From positions 248,001 to 312,000 of the forward strand of contig AODO01000006.1 of assembly GCA_000341795.1 (NCBI GenBank): 64,000 nucleotides of DNA, written 5' to 3'. The stretch is from Rhodococcus triatomae BKS 15-14 (GTDB lineage Bacteria; Actinomycetota; Actinomycetes; Mycobacteriales; Mycobacteriaceae). The notes beneath the pieces were generated by a model. That model worked only from the letters and a program-made list of their open reading frames with translations. It was not told the origin of the DNA and made no database searches. The translations under genes were made by a program, and so were the position numbers. How positions within the stretch are numbered: position 1 is the stretch's first letter; every line of letters begins with the position of its first letter. This document shows positions 35,617 to 45,452 of the stretch, piece by piece.

Positions 35617-36471
35617 TCAGCGCCGTGACGCGAACCGGGCGAACCTCCACCCGTACGGCACGAGCCGACGGAGGGGCACCGGTCGTGGCCACTCGTCTGC
35701 ACGGAAGTAGGCGTCGGACCCGCCGTCGACGAACACCACGCTTCCGCAGAGGAAGGCCGCGGAGTCGGACAGCATGAACAGCACCCAGTCCGCGAGTTGG
35801 CCGGCGTCGCCGAACCCACCCACGGGTACGGGAAATGCCCGGATCGCCTTCGCCTCCGACGGCGTCGCCAGTTGCTTCTCCAGCAACGGCGTCATGATCG
35901 CCCCCGGGGCGAGGACGTTGAGCCGGATACCGGCGCCCGCCCACTCGGGGCGGACCGCGGCGCGCCGCACCCACCTGCCTGCTGCGATCTTGGAACCGGC
36001 GTATGCGAGTGAGGGAGCTGCCTTCCCGAACATGCGAAGCGACTTCGCCGCCTTCTCGGCGTCTCCTCGGAGCAGGGCCCTGACGGTCCGCCGCGGGACG
36101 AGCGGAGTCGTCGTCGTGGAGTTGCTGCCGAACACCACCACCTTGGCGTCCCCGGATGCGGTCAACGCCTCGCGCCATCCCTCGAGCAGCTCGACGACTC
36201 CGAGGTGGTTCACCTCGAAGATCAGGCGGGCCCGATCCCTGCCCGGGGTGGGTCCGATCCCGGCGGCGAGCACGGCACCGTCGAGTCGGCCGTTCACTGC
36301 TGCGAGCACACCCTCGATCGCGTGACGGCGACCGCTCGGTGTGGAGAGGTCGGCGACGACGTCACTCTCCTGCACGTCGACACCGACGACGGTGTGCCCC
36401 GCCGCTTTCAGCTTCGACACCACTTCTCGACCCATCCCCGAGGCCGATCCGGTCACCGCGTAGACGCCCAT
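35617..36471 (-). CDS. Short-chain dehydrogenase/reductase
   Basis: A 284-residue SDR. Cofactor motif TGSASGMG (7-14), an Asp after the second strand (GVDVQESDV) favouring NAD, an atypical AAGIGPT in place of NNAG, Ser in FGSNSTTT and active-site YAGSK. The C-terminal DGGSDAYFRADEWP resembles coniferyl-alcohol or 3-alpha-hydroxysteroid dehydrogenase-like SDRs. ATG 36471 with GGAGAGA 1-7 bases upstream. It precedes the F420-type oxidoreductase gene by 25 bases. Confidence 0.8.
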   Translation of the reverse strand: MGVYAVTGSASGMGREVVSKLKAAGHTVVGVDVQESDVVADLSTPSGRRHAIEGVLAAVNGRLDGAVLAAGIGPTPGRDRARLIFEVNHLGVVELLEGWREALTASGDAKVVVFGSNSTTTTPLVPRRTVRALLRGDAEKAAKSLRMFGKAAPSLAYAGSKIAAGRWVRRAAVRPEWAGAGIRLNVLAPGAIMTPLLEKQLATPSEAKAIRAFPVPVGGFGDAGQLADWVLFMLSDSAAFLCGSVVFVDGGSDAYFRADEWPRPVPLRRLVPYGWRFARFASRR

Positions 36472-36600
36472 TCTCTCCACCCCCGACAAAGCTACGGATT
36501 CGACGTTGGAGCGGAGCGTAGCCGGACGCGCTCGCGGGCGGACACGGAGGTGCGCGGGTGGCCGGTGGACGGGAGGTCTCTCCCTCGGTGTCCGGACGAA

Positions 36601-36640
36601 CGAAGGCGCTGCCGGCCACGGGTGACCGGCAGCGCCTTCG
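36601..36640 (-). terminator. Terminator of the pst operon
   Basis: CGAAGGCGCTGCCGG (36601-36615) and CCGGCAGCGCCTTCG (36626-36640) make a perfect 15-base-pair stem with a 10-base loop, 14 bases past the pstB stop on the minus strand. Confidence 0.8.
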
Positions 36641-36653
36641 GTGTGGGGCTCGT

Positions 36654-37430
<777 letters not shown>

Positions 37431-37490
37431 GGTGGCTCCCTTGCATGGTGGTGAGTCGGCTGTCGACGGTGACTCGGAGGTTTGAGGGGG

Positions 37491-38396
37491 TCACTTGCTG
37501 ACCCGGGAGAAGTGACCGATCAGCTTCGCGACGATGTTGAGCACCGCGATCAGCAGGATCAGGGTCAGCGCTGCGCCCCAGATGCGGTCCGAGCCGGCCG
37601 GGGTCGGGTTGTTCATCTCCGCGACCATGACGCCGGGCAGCGAGCCCATCTCGCCGTTGAACAGGTCGAAGTTGATGAAGGGTGCGTAGCCGACCAGGAT
37701 CAGCAGCGGCGCGGTCTCACCGAGCACTCGGGCGAGGGCGAGCATGACGCCGGTGATGATGCCGGGCAGAGCCGTCGGGACGACGATGCGCATGATCGTC
37801 TTCCACTTCGGCACACCGAGCGCGTAGGACGCCTCGCGCAGGTCCTGCGGGACGATTCTCAGCATCTCCTCGGTGCTGCGGATCACGACCGGGACCATCA
37901 GCAGCACCAGCGCCAGCGACACCGCGAACGCCGACTTGGGGAACCCGAAGGTGGCGATCCACAGCGCGTAGATGAACAGCGCCGCGACGATCGACGGGAC
38001 ACCGGACAGGATGTCGACCATGAAGGTGGTGATCCGGCCGAGCCGCGAGGTGCCCGCGTACTCGGTCAGGTACACCGCGACGGCCAGGCCGAGCGGAATC
38101 GAGATCACCGCGCACACCACGCCCTGCAGGATGGTGCCGATCAGGGCGTGGTAGATGCCGCCACCGGAGGCCGAGGCGGACAACCCGTTGAGCGAGTTGG
38201 TGAACCAGGTGGGGCTGGTGATCGCCGCGAAGCCCTTCTGGATCACGGTGAACAGCACCCAGATCAGCGGAATCAGCGCGAGCAGCACCGACGCCGTGAC
38301 CAGAATCTTCACGACGAGGTCGGTGCCCCGGCGACGCCCGCTCACGCCCTGGAAGGTGGGTGCCTTGACCGGCCGGTCCATTGTCGAGGTCGTCAT
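37491..38396 (-). CDS. pstA: Phosphate ABC transporter permease PstA
   Basis: A 301-residue permease with six membrane helices and the EAA-type loop (QDLREASYALGVPKWKTIMRIV). It forms the membrane channel with PstC. ATG 38396 starts 1 base after the pstC stop, so the two are coupled. The N-terminus is cytoplasmic and basic. Confidence 0.93.
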   Translation of the reverse strand: MTTSTMDRPVKAPTFQGVSGRRRGTDLVVKILVTASVLLALIPLIWVLFTVIQKGFAAITSPTWFTNSLNGLSASASGGGIYHALIGTILQGVVCAVISIPLGLAVAVYLTEYAGTSRLGRITTFMVDILSGVPSIVAALFIYALWIATFGFPKSAFAVSLALVLLMVPVVIRSTEEMLRIVPQDLREASYALGVPKWKTIMRIVVPTALPGIITGVMLALARVLGETAPLLILVGYAPFINFDLFNGEMGSLPGVMVAEMNNPTPAGSDRIWGAALTLILLIAVLNIVAKLIGHFSRVSK

Positions 38397-38397
38397 G

Positions 38398-39456
38398 TCA
38401 GCTCTTCTTCCCGGCGACGGCGGCGCGGGCCGCGGCGTTGACCACGAAGGTCAGCACGAACAGGACCAGACCGGCCGCGATGTAGGCGCCCGCCTGGATG
38501 TCGTTGTTGAACTCGGCGTAACCGAGCGCGATCTTCGACGCGATGGTCGAACCGCCGTCGAAGAGCGACCACGTCGCGCTCTTCGCGGTCGTGCGCAGGA
38601 TCATGTACAGGGCCATCGTCTCGCCCAGTGCACGGCCGAGGCCGAGCATCGATCCACTGATGTAACCGGACTTGCCGAACGGCAGGACCGTGGTCTTGAC
38701 GACCTCCCACTTGGTCGCGCCGAGCGCGAGCGCCGCCTCGATGTGCGAGACCGGCGTCTGCGCGAACACCTCGCGGGTGACGGCGGTGATGATCGGCAGG
38801 ATCATCACCGCGAGCACGATGCCCGCGGTGAAGATCGTGCCGCCACCCTGGATCGACCCGGAGCCGTCCGAGAACAGGAAGAACCAGCCGAGGTTCTCGT
38901 TCAGCCACACCGCGAACGGCTTGATCGCCGGCGCGAAGATCAGCAGACCCCACAGGCCGTAGACGATCGACGGGACCGCGGCCAGCAGGTCGATCACGTA
39001 TGCGAGCGGACGGCCCAGCCGCGCAGGCGCGTACTGCGTGAGGAACAGTGCGATGCCGAGTGAGACCGGCATCGCGAGCGCCAGCGCGAAGAGCGAGACC
39101 AGCACGGTCACCTGCAGCAGATCGAGCACACCGAAGGCCATCGCATTGATGTCGGTGGTGACCCACTCACGGCTGGTGAGGAAGTTGACCTCGTTGCGGG
39201 AGAGCGCGGGAACGGCTCGCCACACCAGGAAGGCACCGATCGCGGCGATCAGCACCGAAATGAAGATCGCCGAACCTGTGGTCAGAGTGGTGAAGATCCG
39301 GTCGCCGGGACGGACCACCGTCTTTCCGTGGGAAGACGGTGTTGGCATCGGTGCCTCCGCTGCTCGGTGCGTGCCCCCCGTCCCGGACCCGGAGTCACCG
39401 GGACCGGGGGTGGGGGGCGCCGACTGAGTTGGCGCGTCGCTCATCTGCGCTCGCAT
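38398..39456 (-). CDS. pstC: Phosphate ABC transporter permease PstC
   Basis: A 352-residue permease: a Pro/Gly-rich cytoplasmic lead of about 50 residues, then six helices, with the conserved EAA loop ([21 protein letters not shown] read in part). It pairs with PstA. The start is either ATG 39456 or ATG 39444; neither has a strong ribosome site, and 39444 (MSDAPTQ) is only 12 bases shorter. pstS ends 34 bases upstream. Confidence 0.92.
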   Translation of the reverse strand: MRAQMSDAPTQSAPPTPGPGDSGSGTGGTHRAAEAPMPTPSSHGKTVVRPGDRIFTTLTTGSAIFISVLIAAIGAFLVWRAVPALSRNEVNFLTSREWVTTDINAMAFGVLDLLQVTVLVSLFALALAMPVSLGIALFLTQYAPARLGRPLAYVIDLLAAVPSIVYGLWGLLIFAPAIKPFAVWLNENLGWFFLFSDGSGSIQGGGTIFTAGIVLAVMILPIITAVTREVFAQTPVSHIEAALALGATKWEVVKTTVLPFGKSGYISGSMLGLGRALGETMALYMILRTTAKSATWSLFDGGSTIASKIALGYAEFNNDIQAGAYIAAGLVLFVLTFVVNAAARAAVAGKKS

Positions 39457-39490
39457 TCTGTTGATTCCGAATATAGAGCGTTCGGCCGAC

Positions 39491-40615
39491 TCAGCCGATA
39501 GCGGCGATCGACGCGTTCAGCTTGTCCTGCACGGTGCCCGGCAGACCCACGTAGCCCTGCTCGGCGAGGCCTTCCTGGCCCTCGTTGGCGGCACTGGTCA
39601 GGAAGGACTTCACCGCAGCGGAGGTGTCGGCGTCGTAGCCGCCCGAGCACACGATCTCGTAGGTCGCGAGGACGATCGGGTAGGCGCCCGCCTCGTTGGT
39701 ACCGAAGATCGAGTCGAGGTTCAGCGTCATGTCGCCGACGGCCTCGGACGTGAAGGTCGCGCCCTCGATGGCCTTCGCAGCGCTCTCGTCGGTGAGCTCG
39801 ACGGCACCGGCACCGGAATCGATCTGCGCGACGGACAGGTTGTTCTGGTCCGCGAACGACTTCTCGACGTAGGTGATCGAGCCGGGAGCACCGGAGACGG
39901 CCTGCGAGACACCCGCGGAGCCCTTCGCGCCCTCGCCGACGCCACCGACGAAGTCGGAGCCCGCGCCCTTGGTCCACACGCCGTTCGACGCGACCGTGAG
40001 GTACTGCTGGAAGTTGTCGGTGGTGCCCGAGGAGTCGGAACGCACGATCGGGGTGATCGCCTCGTCGGGCAGCTCCACACCCTCGTTGAGGGCGGCGATG
40101 GCCGGGTCGTTCCACTTGGTGATTCCGCCGGAGAAGATCTTGGCGATGACCTCACCGTTGAGGGTCAGGGTGTCGACACCGTCGAGGTTGTAGGCGATCG
40201 CGACGGGCCCGAACACGAGGGGGAGGTTCCACGCGTCGTTGCCGGCGCAACGCTCCTTGGCGGCAACCGCCTGGTCGCCCTTGATGGCGGAGTCGGAGCC
40301 GGCGAAGTCGACCTGCTTGGCGATGAACTGCGTGCGGCCGTCGCCGGAGCCGGTGGGGTTGTAGGCGATCTTGACGTCGGTGCCCTTGTCCTTGCACACC
40401 GAGATGTAGGTGGCGACGAAGTTGTCCATCGCGTTCTTCTGCGCAGACGAGCCCGCTGCCGACAGCGAGTCCTTGCCCTCGCAGGTGGCGGTCGAGGCCG
40501 CGCTGTTGACGGAGGTTCCCGACGAGGCCGAGTTGTTGTCGCTTCCACAGGCAGCCAGGGTCATGGCACCGACGGCGACCGCACCGAGCACGGCAGCATT
40601 GCGCTTGAAGTTCAC
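39491..40615 (-). CDS. pstS: Phosphate-binding lipoprotein PstS
   Basis: A 374-residue solute-binding lipoprotein: signal peptide with the lipobox LAAC (Cys23), then two lobes carrying PstS phosphate-binding elements ([38 protein letters not shown]). GTG 40615 has GGAGGAA 4-9 bases upstream; the longer frame to 40765 is not used. It captures phosphate outside the membrane. A PHO box lies 96 bases upstream. Confidence 0.95.
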   Translation of the reverse strand: MNFKRNAAVLGAVAVGAMTLAACGSDNNSASSGTSVNSAASTATCEGKDSLSAAGSSAQKNAMDNFVATYISVCKDKGTDVKIAYNPTGSGDGRTQFIAKQVDFAGSDSAIKGDQAVAAKERCAGNDAWNLPLVFGPVAIAYNLDGVDTLTLNGEVIAKIFSGGITKWNDPAIAALNEGVELPDEAITPIVRSDSSGTTDNFQQYLTVASNGVWTKGAGSDFVGGVGEGAKGSAGVSQAVSGAPGSITYVEKSFADQNNLSVAQIDSGAGAVELTDESAAKAIEGATFTSEAVGDMTLNLDSIFGTNEAGAYPIVLATYEIVCSGGYDADTSAAVKSFLTSAANEGQEGLAEQGYVGLPGTVQDKLNASIAAIG

Positions 40616-40710
40616 GCTGTTTCCTCCGGGAGACTCATCAGGTTCGGGCAGCACTCCACCGCCCTGCCCGTGAAACGTAAAGGCAGGTGGTGGACAGGTG
40701 GTCCCGAGCG

Positions 40711-40728
40711 GATGAACGAGAGGTGAAC
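40711..40728 (-). promoter_or_regulatory. PHO box upstream of pstS
   Basis: On the minus strand GTTCACC TCTC GTTCATC gives two 7-base repeats at an 11-base period, the arrangement bound by actinobacterial PhoP. It indicates induction of pstSCAB on phosphate starvation. A third unit is not evident. Confidence 0.7.
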
Positions 40729-40795
40729 AAGTCGATGCGCCTTCAACTACCCTGCGCCGCACCACGTGATCGTGGCGAAGATCACGAGATGAGGC

Positions 40796-41524
40796 TCAGC
40801 CTGCCTTCGTTTCCGGCACCCGGAAGTCACGGACCGTGTCGGCACGAGCGGGCGCGTCCTTCTTCAGCGACGCGGCGTACACGTCGACGTACTCCTGGCC
40901 CGACATCTGCATGAGCTCGTACATGATCTCGTCGGTGACGGTCCGCTCGACCCAGCGGTTGCCGGCCATGCCCTCGAAGCGGGAGAAGTCGAGCGGCTTG
41001 CCGAACTTCACCTGCACGCGGGATCGCCGCCAGCGGAACGGCCCGGGCGGGCTGACCCGGTCGGTCCCGATGACCGCGACGGGGATGACGGGGATGCCGG
41101 TGCTCAATGCGAGCCGCGCCGCGCCCGTCTTGCCCTTGTAGAGGCGACCGTCGGGAGAACGGGTGCCCTCGGGGAACAGCCCGACCAGCTTGCCCTCGTC
41201 GAGGAGACGGGTCGCGGTCGTGAGTGCGGCGTTCGCGGCGTCAGCGCCACTACGGTCGATCGGCACCTGACCGGATCCCGCGTAGAACGCCTTCTGCAGG
41301 AACCCCCGGAAACCGGGGGTGGTGAAGTACTCGCTCTTCGCGAGGTAGGTGATCCGTCGCGGCGACGACAGCGGAGTGAACAGCCAGTCCGCGATCGAGA
41401 GATGGTTGCCTGCCAGGATCGCGGGCCCCGAGGTCGGGATGTTCTCCACCCCTTCGACCTTCGGACGGTTGTACAGGCGGATGAACGGCCCGACCAGCAC
41501 GAACTTCAACAGCCAATAGAACAT
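40796..41524 (-). CDS. plsC: 1-acyl-sn-glycerol-3-phosphate acyltransferase family protein (PlsC)
   Basis: A 242-residue membrane-associated acyltransferase with the catalytic HX4D box NHLSIAD (40-46), the substrate motif FPEGTRSPDG (near 116-125) and IPVIPVAVIG. It transfers acyl groups to lysophosphatidic acid or a related glycerolipid. ATG 41524 is two bases after the mshD stop, so it is the third gene of a glnR-mshD-plsC operon. A mannosyltransferase-type acyl acceptor is possible since such paralogs are many in this order. Confidence 0.87.
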   Translation of the reverse strand: MFYWLLKFVLVGPFIRLYNRPKVEGVENIPTSGPAILAGNHLSIADWLFTPLSSPRRITYLAKSEYFTTPGFRGFLQKAFYAGSGQVPIDRSGADAANAALTTATRLLDEGKLVGLFPEGTRSPDGRLYKGKTGAARLALSTGIPVIPVAVIGTDRVSPPGPFRWRRSRVQVKFGKPLDFSRFEGMAGNRWVERTVTDEIMYELMQMSGQEYVDVYAASLKKDAPARADTVRDFRVPETKAG

Positions 41525-41526
41525 CT

Positions 41527-42462
41527 CTACCCCTCCTCCCCTGTGTATGTGTGTGCCCGGCGGGCGTACGCGACGTCGACGTGATATCGCTCGAACGCGA
41601 GCCGGTGGTAGGTGTGGAGGGCGGCGTCGTTGTCGGCCTCCGTATAGAGAAGTACCTCATCGAGCCCGCGGTCGCTCAGGTAGCGCAAGCCGGCGACGGT
41701 CAGCAGCCTCCCGAGGCCGCGCCCCTGGGCGCTCGGGTCGACCGCGACGACGTACACCTCGCCGATCGCGGGCTCACCGTCGGCCTCCGGATGCACCTTC
41801 GTCCAGTGGAAGCCGAGCATGTCACCGGAGTCGGAGTCGACGGCCACGAACAGTCCCGCGGGGTCGAACCACGGCTCCGACACCCGCTCGTCGATCTCCC
41901 GCTGCGTCCAGCCACCCTGCTCGGGATGCCAGTCGAAGGCCGCCGCGTTGACCCGCAACAGATCCGCGTCGTCGGCAGGTCCCGCGTACGTGCGGAGGGT
42001 GACTCCGGCGGAGGTGGGGACCTCCGGCAGCGGCGGCTCGGCGAGTCGGCGACGCAGTTGCAGCAGCTCCCGCGCCGGCGCGAGTCCGAGTCGCGAGGCC
42101 ACCGCGCGTGCCGCGGGCAGGTCGCCGTGCGCCCACACGCGGGCGTCGTCGCCGCCACGGTCCAGCGCCTGCGCCACGATCTCCCGGCCGATGCCGCGCC
42201 CCCGACGATCCGGGTCCACCGCCGCCTCCACCATGGCGGGGTGCCCGTCGTGGGCGGGTTCCACACCGGCATAGCCGACGATCACGCCATCCGCCCTGGC
42301 CAGTAGGTGAGCGGTGGTGGAGTCGCCTCCCAACCGGTGCACCGCCTGCTCGGACACCGGTTCGGTGCCGTCGACGGTGGCGGCGCGCGACAACAGCGCC
42401 CGTACCTTCCGCTCCTCGTCCGCTGTCAGACGGATCGACCAGCTCGTTGCGACAGCCGCCAT
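41527..42462 (-). CDS. mshD: Mycothiol synthase MshD
   Basis: A 311-residue protein of two tandem GNAT acetyltransferase domains (about 1-140 and 150-305). The acetyl-CoA loops are RRGRGIGREI (about 85-94) and AQGRGLGRLL (near 247-256). It acetylates Cys-GlcN-Ins in the last step of mycothiol synthesis, the main thiol of these bacteria. ATG 42462 abuts the glnR stop. The glnR-mshD pair is conserved in mycobacteria. Confidence 0.93.
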   Translation of the reverse strand: MAAVATSWSIRLTADEERKVRALLSRAATVDGTEPVSEQAVHRLGGDSTTAHLLARADGVIVGYAGVEPAHDGHPAMVEAAVDPDRRGRGIGREIVAQALDRGGDDARVWAHGDLPAARAVASRLGLAPARELLQLRRRLAEPPLPEVPTSAGVTLRTYAGPADDADLLRVNAAAFDWHPEQGGWTQREIDERVSEPWFDPAGLFVAVDSDSGDMLGFHWTKVHPEADGEPAIGEVYVVAVDPSAQGRGLGRLLTVAGLRYLSDRGLDEVLLYTEADNDAALHTYHRLAFERYHVDVAYARRAHTYTGEEG

Positions 42463-43254
42463 CTACAGGGCCGTGCCGTTGGTCGTCGTGAGCGAGGTGT
42501 CGTCGGGGTTGTCACCCTCGGCGCCGAAGTCGTCACCCGCGCCGAAGTCGTCGTCGTCCGCACGACCGGAACCGGCGCCGGCCTTGCGGCTCGGTCGCAC
42601 CGCCTTGTAACCGACGTTGCGGACGGTTCCGATCAGTGCCTCGTACTCGGGTCCGAGCTTGGCACGCAGCCGTCGCACGTGGACGTCGACGGTGCGGGTG
42701 CCGCCGAAGAAGTCGTATCCCCACACCTCCTGCAGCAGCTGAGCACGGGTGAACACCCGGCCCGCGTGCTGCGCGAGGTACTTGAGGAGCTCGAACTCCT
42801 TGTAGGTGAGGTCCAGCGGACGTCCGCGGAGCCGCGCGGTGTAGGTGCCCTCGTCGATGACGAGCTCGCCCAGCGTGATCTTGCCCGTGGACTCCGGCGT
42901 GGCGGCACCGCCGTTGCGTCCGACCAGCAGGCGCAGGCGCGCGTCGAGCTCCGCGGGTCCCGTCCCCGGCAGCAGGATGTCGTCGAGGCCCCAGTCCGAG
43001 TTCACGGCGACGAGCCCACCCTCGGTCAGGACGGCGACCACCGGAATCGCCGATCCGGTGCTGCCCAGGAGCCTGCACAGGCCGCGCGCCGCCGCCAGAT
43101 CGGTCCGGGCGTCGACCAGCGCGATGTCGGCGGAACCCGCATCGAGCAGCGACGACACCTCCGTCGGTGCCGGCCGAACTGTGTGCGCGAGCAGCGCGAG
43201 GGAGGGTAGGACCGATTCCGGATTCGGATCGGAGGTCAGCAGGAGCAACTCCAC
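42463..43254 (-). CDS. glnR: OmpR-family orphan response regulator GlnR
   Basis: A 263-residue protein with an atypical receiver (1-115) and an OmpR-type winged helix (about 125-225: [20 protein letters not shown], then [14 protein letters not shown]). The receiver keeps an Asp in ALVDART but lacks the full acidic pocket, as in GlnR, which works without phosphorylation. A charged, disordered tail (Asp/Gly-rich) follows. GlnR controls nitrogen assimilation genes. First gene of the glnR-mshD-plsC operon; no partner kinase is adjacent. Confidence 0.85.
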   Translation of the reverse strand: MELLLLTSDPNPESVLPSLALLAHTVRPAPTEVSSLLDAGSADIALVDARTDLAAARGLCRLLGSTGSAIPVVAVLTEGGLVAVNSDWGLDDILLPGTGPAELDARLRLLVGRNGGAATPESTGKITLGELVIDEGTYTARLRGRPLDLTYKEFELLKYLAQHAGRVFTRAQLLQEVWGYDFFGGTRTVDVHVRRLRAKLGPEYEALIGTVRNVGYKAVRPSRKAGAGSGRADDDDFGAGDDFGAEGDNPDDTSLTTTNGTAL

Positions 43255-43410
43255 ACAGGCCTCCCCTTCTTGCCGATAAGGTGCCTGAGCACGGCCGACA
43301 ACGATGCCAAGTACGTGGTACAGACTAGCGTGCCACCCCCGTCGGCCGATGATGTGAGCCTCGCATCACCGGTACGCGGCCCGACCGGCCCGCCTCCGCC
43401 GTCCGTCACA

Positions 43411-44199
43411 ATGGTCGTTGTGCGCAAACTGATACTCACCGTGGTGTGCCTGATCGCCGCGGCCGTGCTGGTCGACTTCGGCGCTGCTGCGTACTCGGAG
43501 TACCGGGTGTCTCGCGGTCTGAGGGAAGGCGCCGGCCTGGACTCCGACCCGGCGGTGACCATCACCGGGTTCCCCTTCCTCACGCAGGCCGCGGAAGGCC
43601 GGTACCGGCACATCGAGATCCGGGCGGTCGGGGTCCCCAGCGACGAACTCGGGGACGTGTCCGTCGAGGCGGACCTGCACGGCGTCGAGGTCTCCGCGTC
43701 GGACCTGATCGGTGGCGACGTCCGGACCGTTCCCGTCGAGCACATCGACGGGCGCATCAAGATCGAGGCCACCAGCCTGGGCGCCTACCTCGGCATCCCC
43801 GACCTCGAGGTCTCCGCCCCGCCCGCCGATCCGTCGGACGGGACCGGCGGATCCGGGGGGTCCGGAATGAGCACGGGCGGCGGCATCGTCCTCACCGGCA
43901 CCGTCCCCGTCGGCCCCTTGACCACGACTGTCAGCGTGACGGCCGACCTCGTACTCGACGGCGACAACGTCACCATCGTCGCGACCGATCTGTACTTCGG
44001 ACCGGAGGGCAGCGCCAACTTCACCGTTCCGGCACCGCTCAAACCGGCGGTGCTCGGATTGTTCAGCAAGCAGGTCGACGTCCGGCAGCTGCCGTTCGGG
44101 GTGCGCCCGACGAAGGTGTACGCACAGGGCTCGCAGGTCGCGATCGAGGGGTCGGGGGACAACGTGGTGATCGATCTCGACGAGATGGCGACGCCGTGA
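43411..44199 (+). CDS. lmeA: LmeA-like phospholipid-binding protein (DUF2993)
   Basis: A 262-residue exported protein with an uncleaved-looking N-terminal anchor (KLILTVVCLIAAAVLVDFGAA shortened; about 6-26) and a DUF2993 fold: GFPFLTQAAEGRYRHIEI near 48-65, ending QVAIEGSGDNVVIDL. Mycobacterial LmeA supports lipomannan elongation in the periplasm. ATG 43411 is used; GTG 43420 is possible. A Gly/Ser linker near 140-155 interrupts the domain. Divergent from glnR; overlaps the next gene by 4 bases. Confidence 0.82.
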   Translation: MVVVRKLILTVVCLIAAAVLVDFGAAAYSEYRVSRGLREGAGLDSDPAVTITGFPFLTQAAEGRYRHIEIRAVGVPSDELGDVSVEADLHGVEVSASDLIGGDVRTVPVEHIDGRIKIEATSLGAYLGIPDLEVSAPPADPSDGTGGSGGSGMSTGGGIVLTGTVPVGPLTTTVSVTADLVLDGDNVTIVATDLYFGPEGSANFTVPAPLKPAVLGLFSKQVDVRQLPFGVRPTKVYAQGSQVAIEGSGDNVVIDLDEMATP

Positions 44200-44672
44200 C
44201 CGGGCTCGTCGTCCTCACCGTCGCACTGGTCGCGACCGTCGCGGTCGCGGTGCTGATCAGATCCCGTTCCGGCAAGGTCCGTGCGACGACGACCGCGCCC
44301 GCCGCCGATGCGCGTCGAACGCTGCTGGGCGAGGTCGGGATTCCGGCCGCCGGACCGGCGATCGTGCACTTCTCCGCCGATTGGTGCGGACCGTGCGCGG
44401 CGGTCCGGCGCGTCGTCGCCGGCACCCTCGCGACCCTCGACGACCGACTGCCCCGCGACGCGGACCGGCCCGTCGACATCGAGCTCGACATCGACGAGAA
44501 TCCGGCACTGGCACGCGAACTCGGTGTGCTGTCGCTCCCCACCACCTTCGTCTTCGACCGTGCCGGGGAGCAACGGTTCCGGGTCTCGGGTGTTCCGACG
44601 GCGTCCGACCTCGAGCAGGCACTGGTTCCGCTCTGCCGACCTGAGGGTTCACATCCAGAGGAAACCCGGTAA
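44196..44672 (+). CDS. Membrane-tethered thioredoxin-like protein
   Basis: A 158-residue protein with an N-terminal membrane helix (3-21) and a thioredoxin fold holding the redox pair Cys64/Cys67 in ADWCGPC and a cis-Pro in SLPTTFVF. It matches the position and form of mycobacterial thiX. GTG 44196 overlaps the stop of the preceding gene (GTGA). A further Cys near 148 (LCRPEG) is notable. Its final codon region contains the -10 of the next, leaderless ORF. Confidence 0.83.
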   Translation: MTGLVVLTVALVATVAVAVLIRSRSGKVRATTTAPAADARRTLLGEVGIPAAGPAIVHFSADWCGPCAAVRRVVAGTLATLDDRLPRDADRPVDIELDIDENPALARELGVLSLPTTFVFDRAGEQRFRVSGVPTASDLEQALVPLCRPEGSHPEETR

Positions 44673-44681
44673 GCTCGCGGC
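44648..44681 (+). promoter_or_regulatory. Promoter of the polycysteine upstream ORF
   Basis: TTCACA (44648-44653) and TAAGCT (44670-44675) are 16 bases apart; six bases later is GTG 44682, so the RNA should begin at the start codon. The -10 overlaps the TAA stop of the thioredoxin gene. Confidence 0.6.
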
Positions 44682-44768
44682 GTGCACACCGCCACAGAGC
44701 TGCTGCTCACCCGACGCCGCGCAGTCGATCTGTGCCGCCTCGGCGGTTGTTGCTGTCCCTGCTGCTGA
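44682..44768 (+). CDS. Leaderless polycysteine upstream ORF (cysteine-responsive attenuator)
   Basis: A 28-residue frame starting GTG 44682 and ending TGA 44768, too short for usual gene calls. It reads through VDLCRLGG to a terminal CCCPCC, giving six Cys in the last eleven residues. The VDLCR core is shared with actinobacterial leader peptides of sulfur genes, and leaderless polycysteine ORFs of this kind are known in mycobacteria as cysteine-sensing attenuators. It lies 114 bases before DUF4395-sseA-sseC. When Cys-tRNA is scarce, ribosomes stalled at the tract would change folding of the spacer and expose the next ribosome site; that mechanism is inferred here from the family. Confidence 0.8.
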   Translation: MHTATELLLTRRRAVDLCRLGGCCCPCC

Positions 44769-44882
44769 TCCTCACGTCTCACCCCGTTCGCACCGGCTCG
44801 ACGCCGCGGACCCCGTGACCGATCACCCAAGCCCCGCCACGTCACAGTTGTGCACGGCCCTCCAGCGCAGGAGCACTCCGCA

Positions 44883-45383
44883 ATGCCCACGAACACCACC
44901 CATGTCGAAGCACCCGTACCGGGTGTCCGGCCGAACGACCAGGTCGACGTCCGGGGACCCCGGTTCGCGGCCTGGATCACCACCGCCGTCCTGGTCGCGG
45001 TGCTGGTGGTCTCCGTGTTCTCCACCGTCGCGGCGGGTCTGTTGCTCGCGGTCCAGGCCGTGGTGTTCGCCATCGGTGCTGTCGCCGGCCCGCGCCGAAG
45101 CCCGTACGGCCGGCTTTTCGCACTGGCCGTCGCGCCGCGACTCGGGCCGGTGTCCGAACGTGAACCCGTGGCTCCGCTCAAGTTCGCGCAGCTCGTCGGC
45201 GGCGTCTTCGCTACCGTCGGAGTGATCGGGTTCTTCGCGGGTCTGCCACTGCTCGGTACCGTCGCGACCGGCTTCGCGCTGTTCGCGGCACTGCTCAACG
45301 CCGCCGTCGGCTTCTGCCTCGGCTGCCAGATCTACCCGCTCGTGGCCCGTTTACGCCGGTCCGATCCGGTCTCCGCGGCGTAG
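44883..45383 (+). CDS. DUF4395 membrane protein of the sulfur operon
   Basis: A 166-residue protein with four hydrophobic helices (about 30-48, 50-68, 100-120 and 124-142) and a C-terminal FCLGCQIYPL, which places two Cys at a membrane edge, typical of DUF4395. DUF4395 proteins occur with rhodaneses and thioredoxins and are presumed to take part in sulfur or thiol transfer across the membrane. ATG 44883 has CAGGAG about 10 bases upstream. It is the first structural gene after the polycysteine ORF. Confidence 0.82.
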   Translation: MPTNTTHVEAPVPGVRPNDQVDVRGPRFAAWITTAVLVAVLVVSVFSTVAAGLLLAVQAVVFAIGAVAGPRRSPYGRLFALAVAPRLGPVSEREPVAPLKFAQLVGGVFATVGVIGFFAGLPLLGTVATGFALFAALLNAAVGFCLGCQIYPLVARLRRSDPVSAA

Positions 45384-45452
45384 CCGCGAGGGCCCTGGCC
45401 TCGATTCCACCCATCCCTGCATCCCCGCAAGTCCGTACCCGAAAGGAAACCC

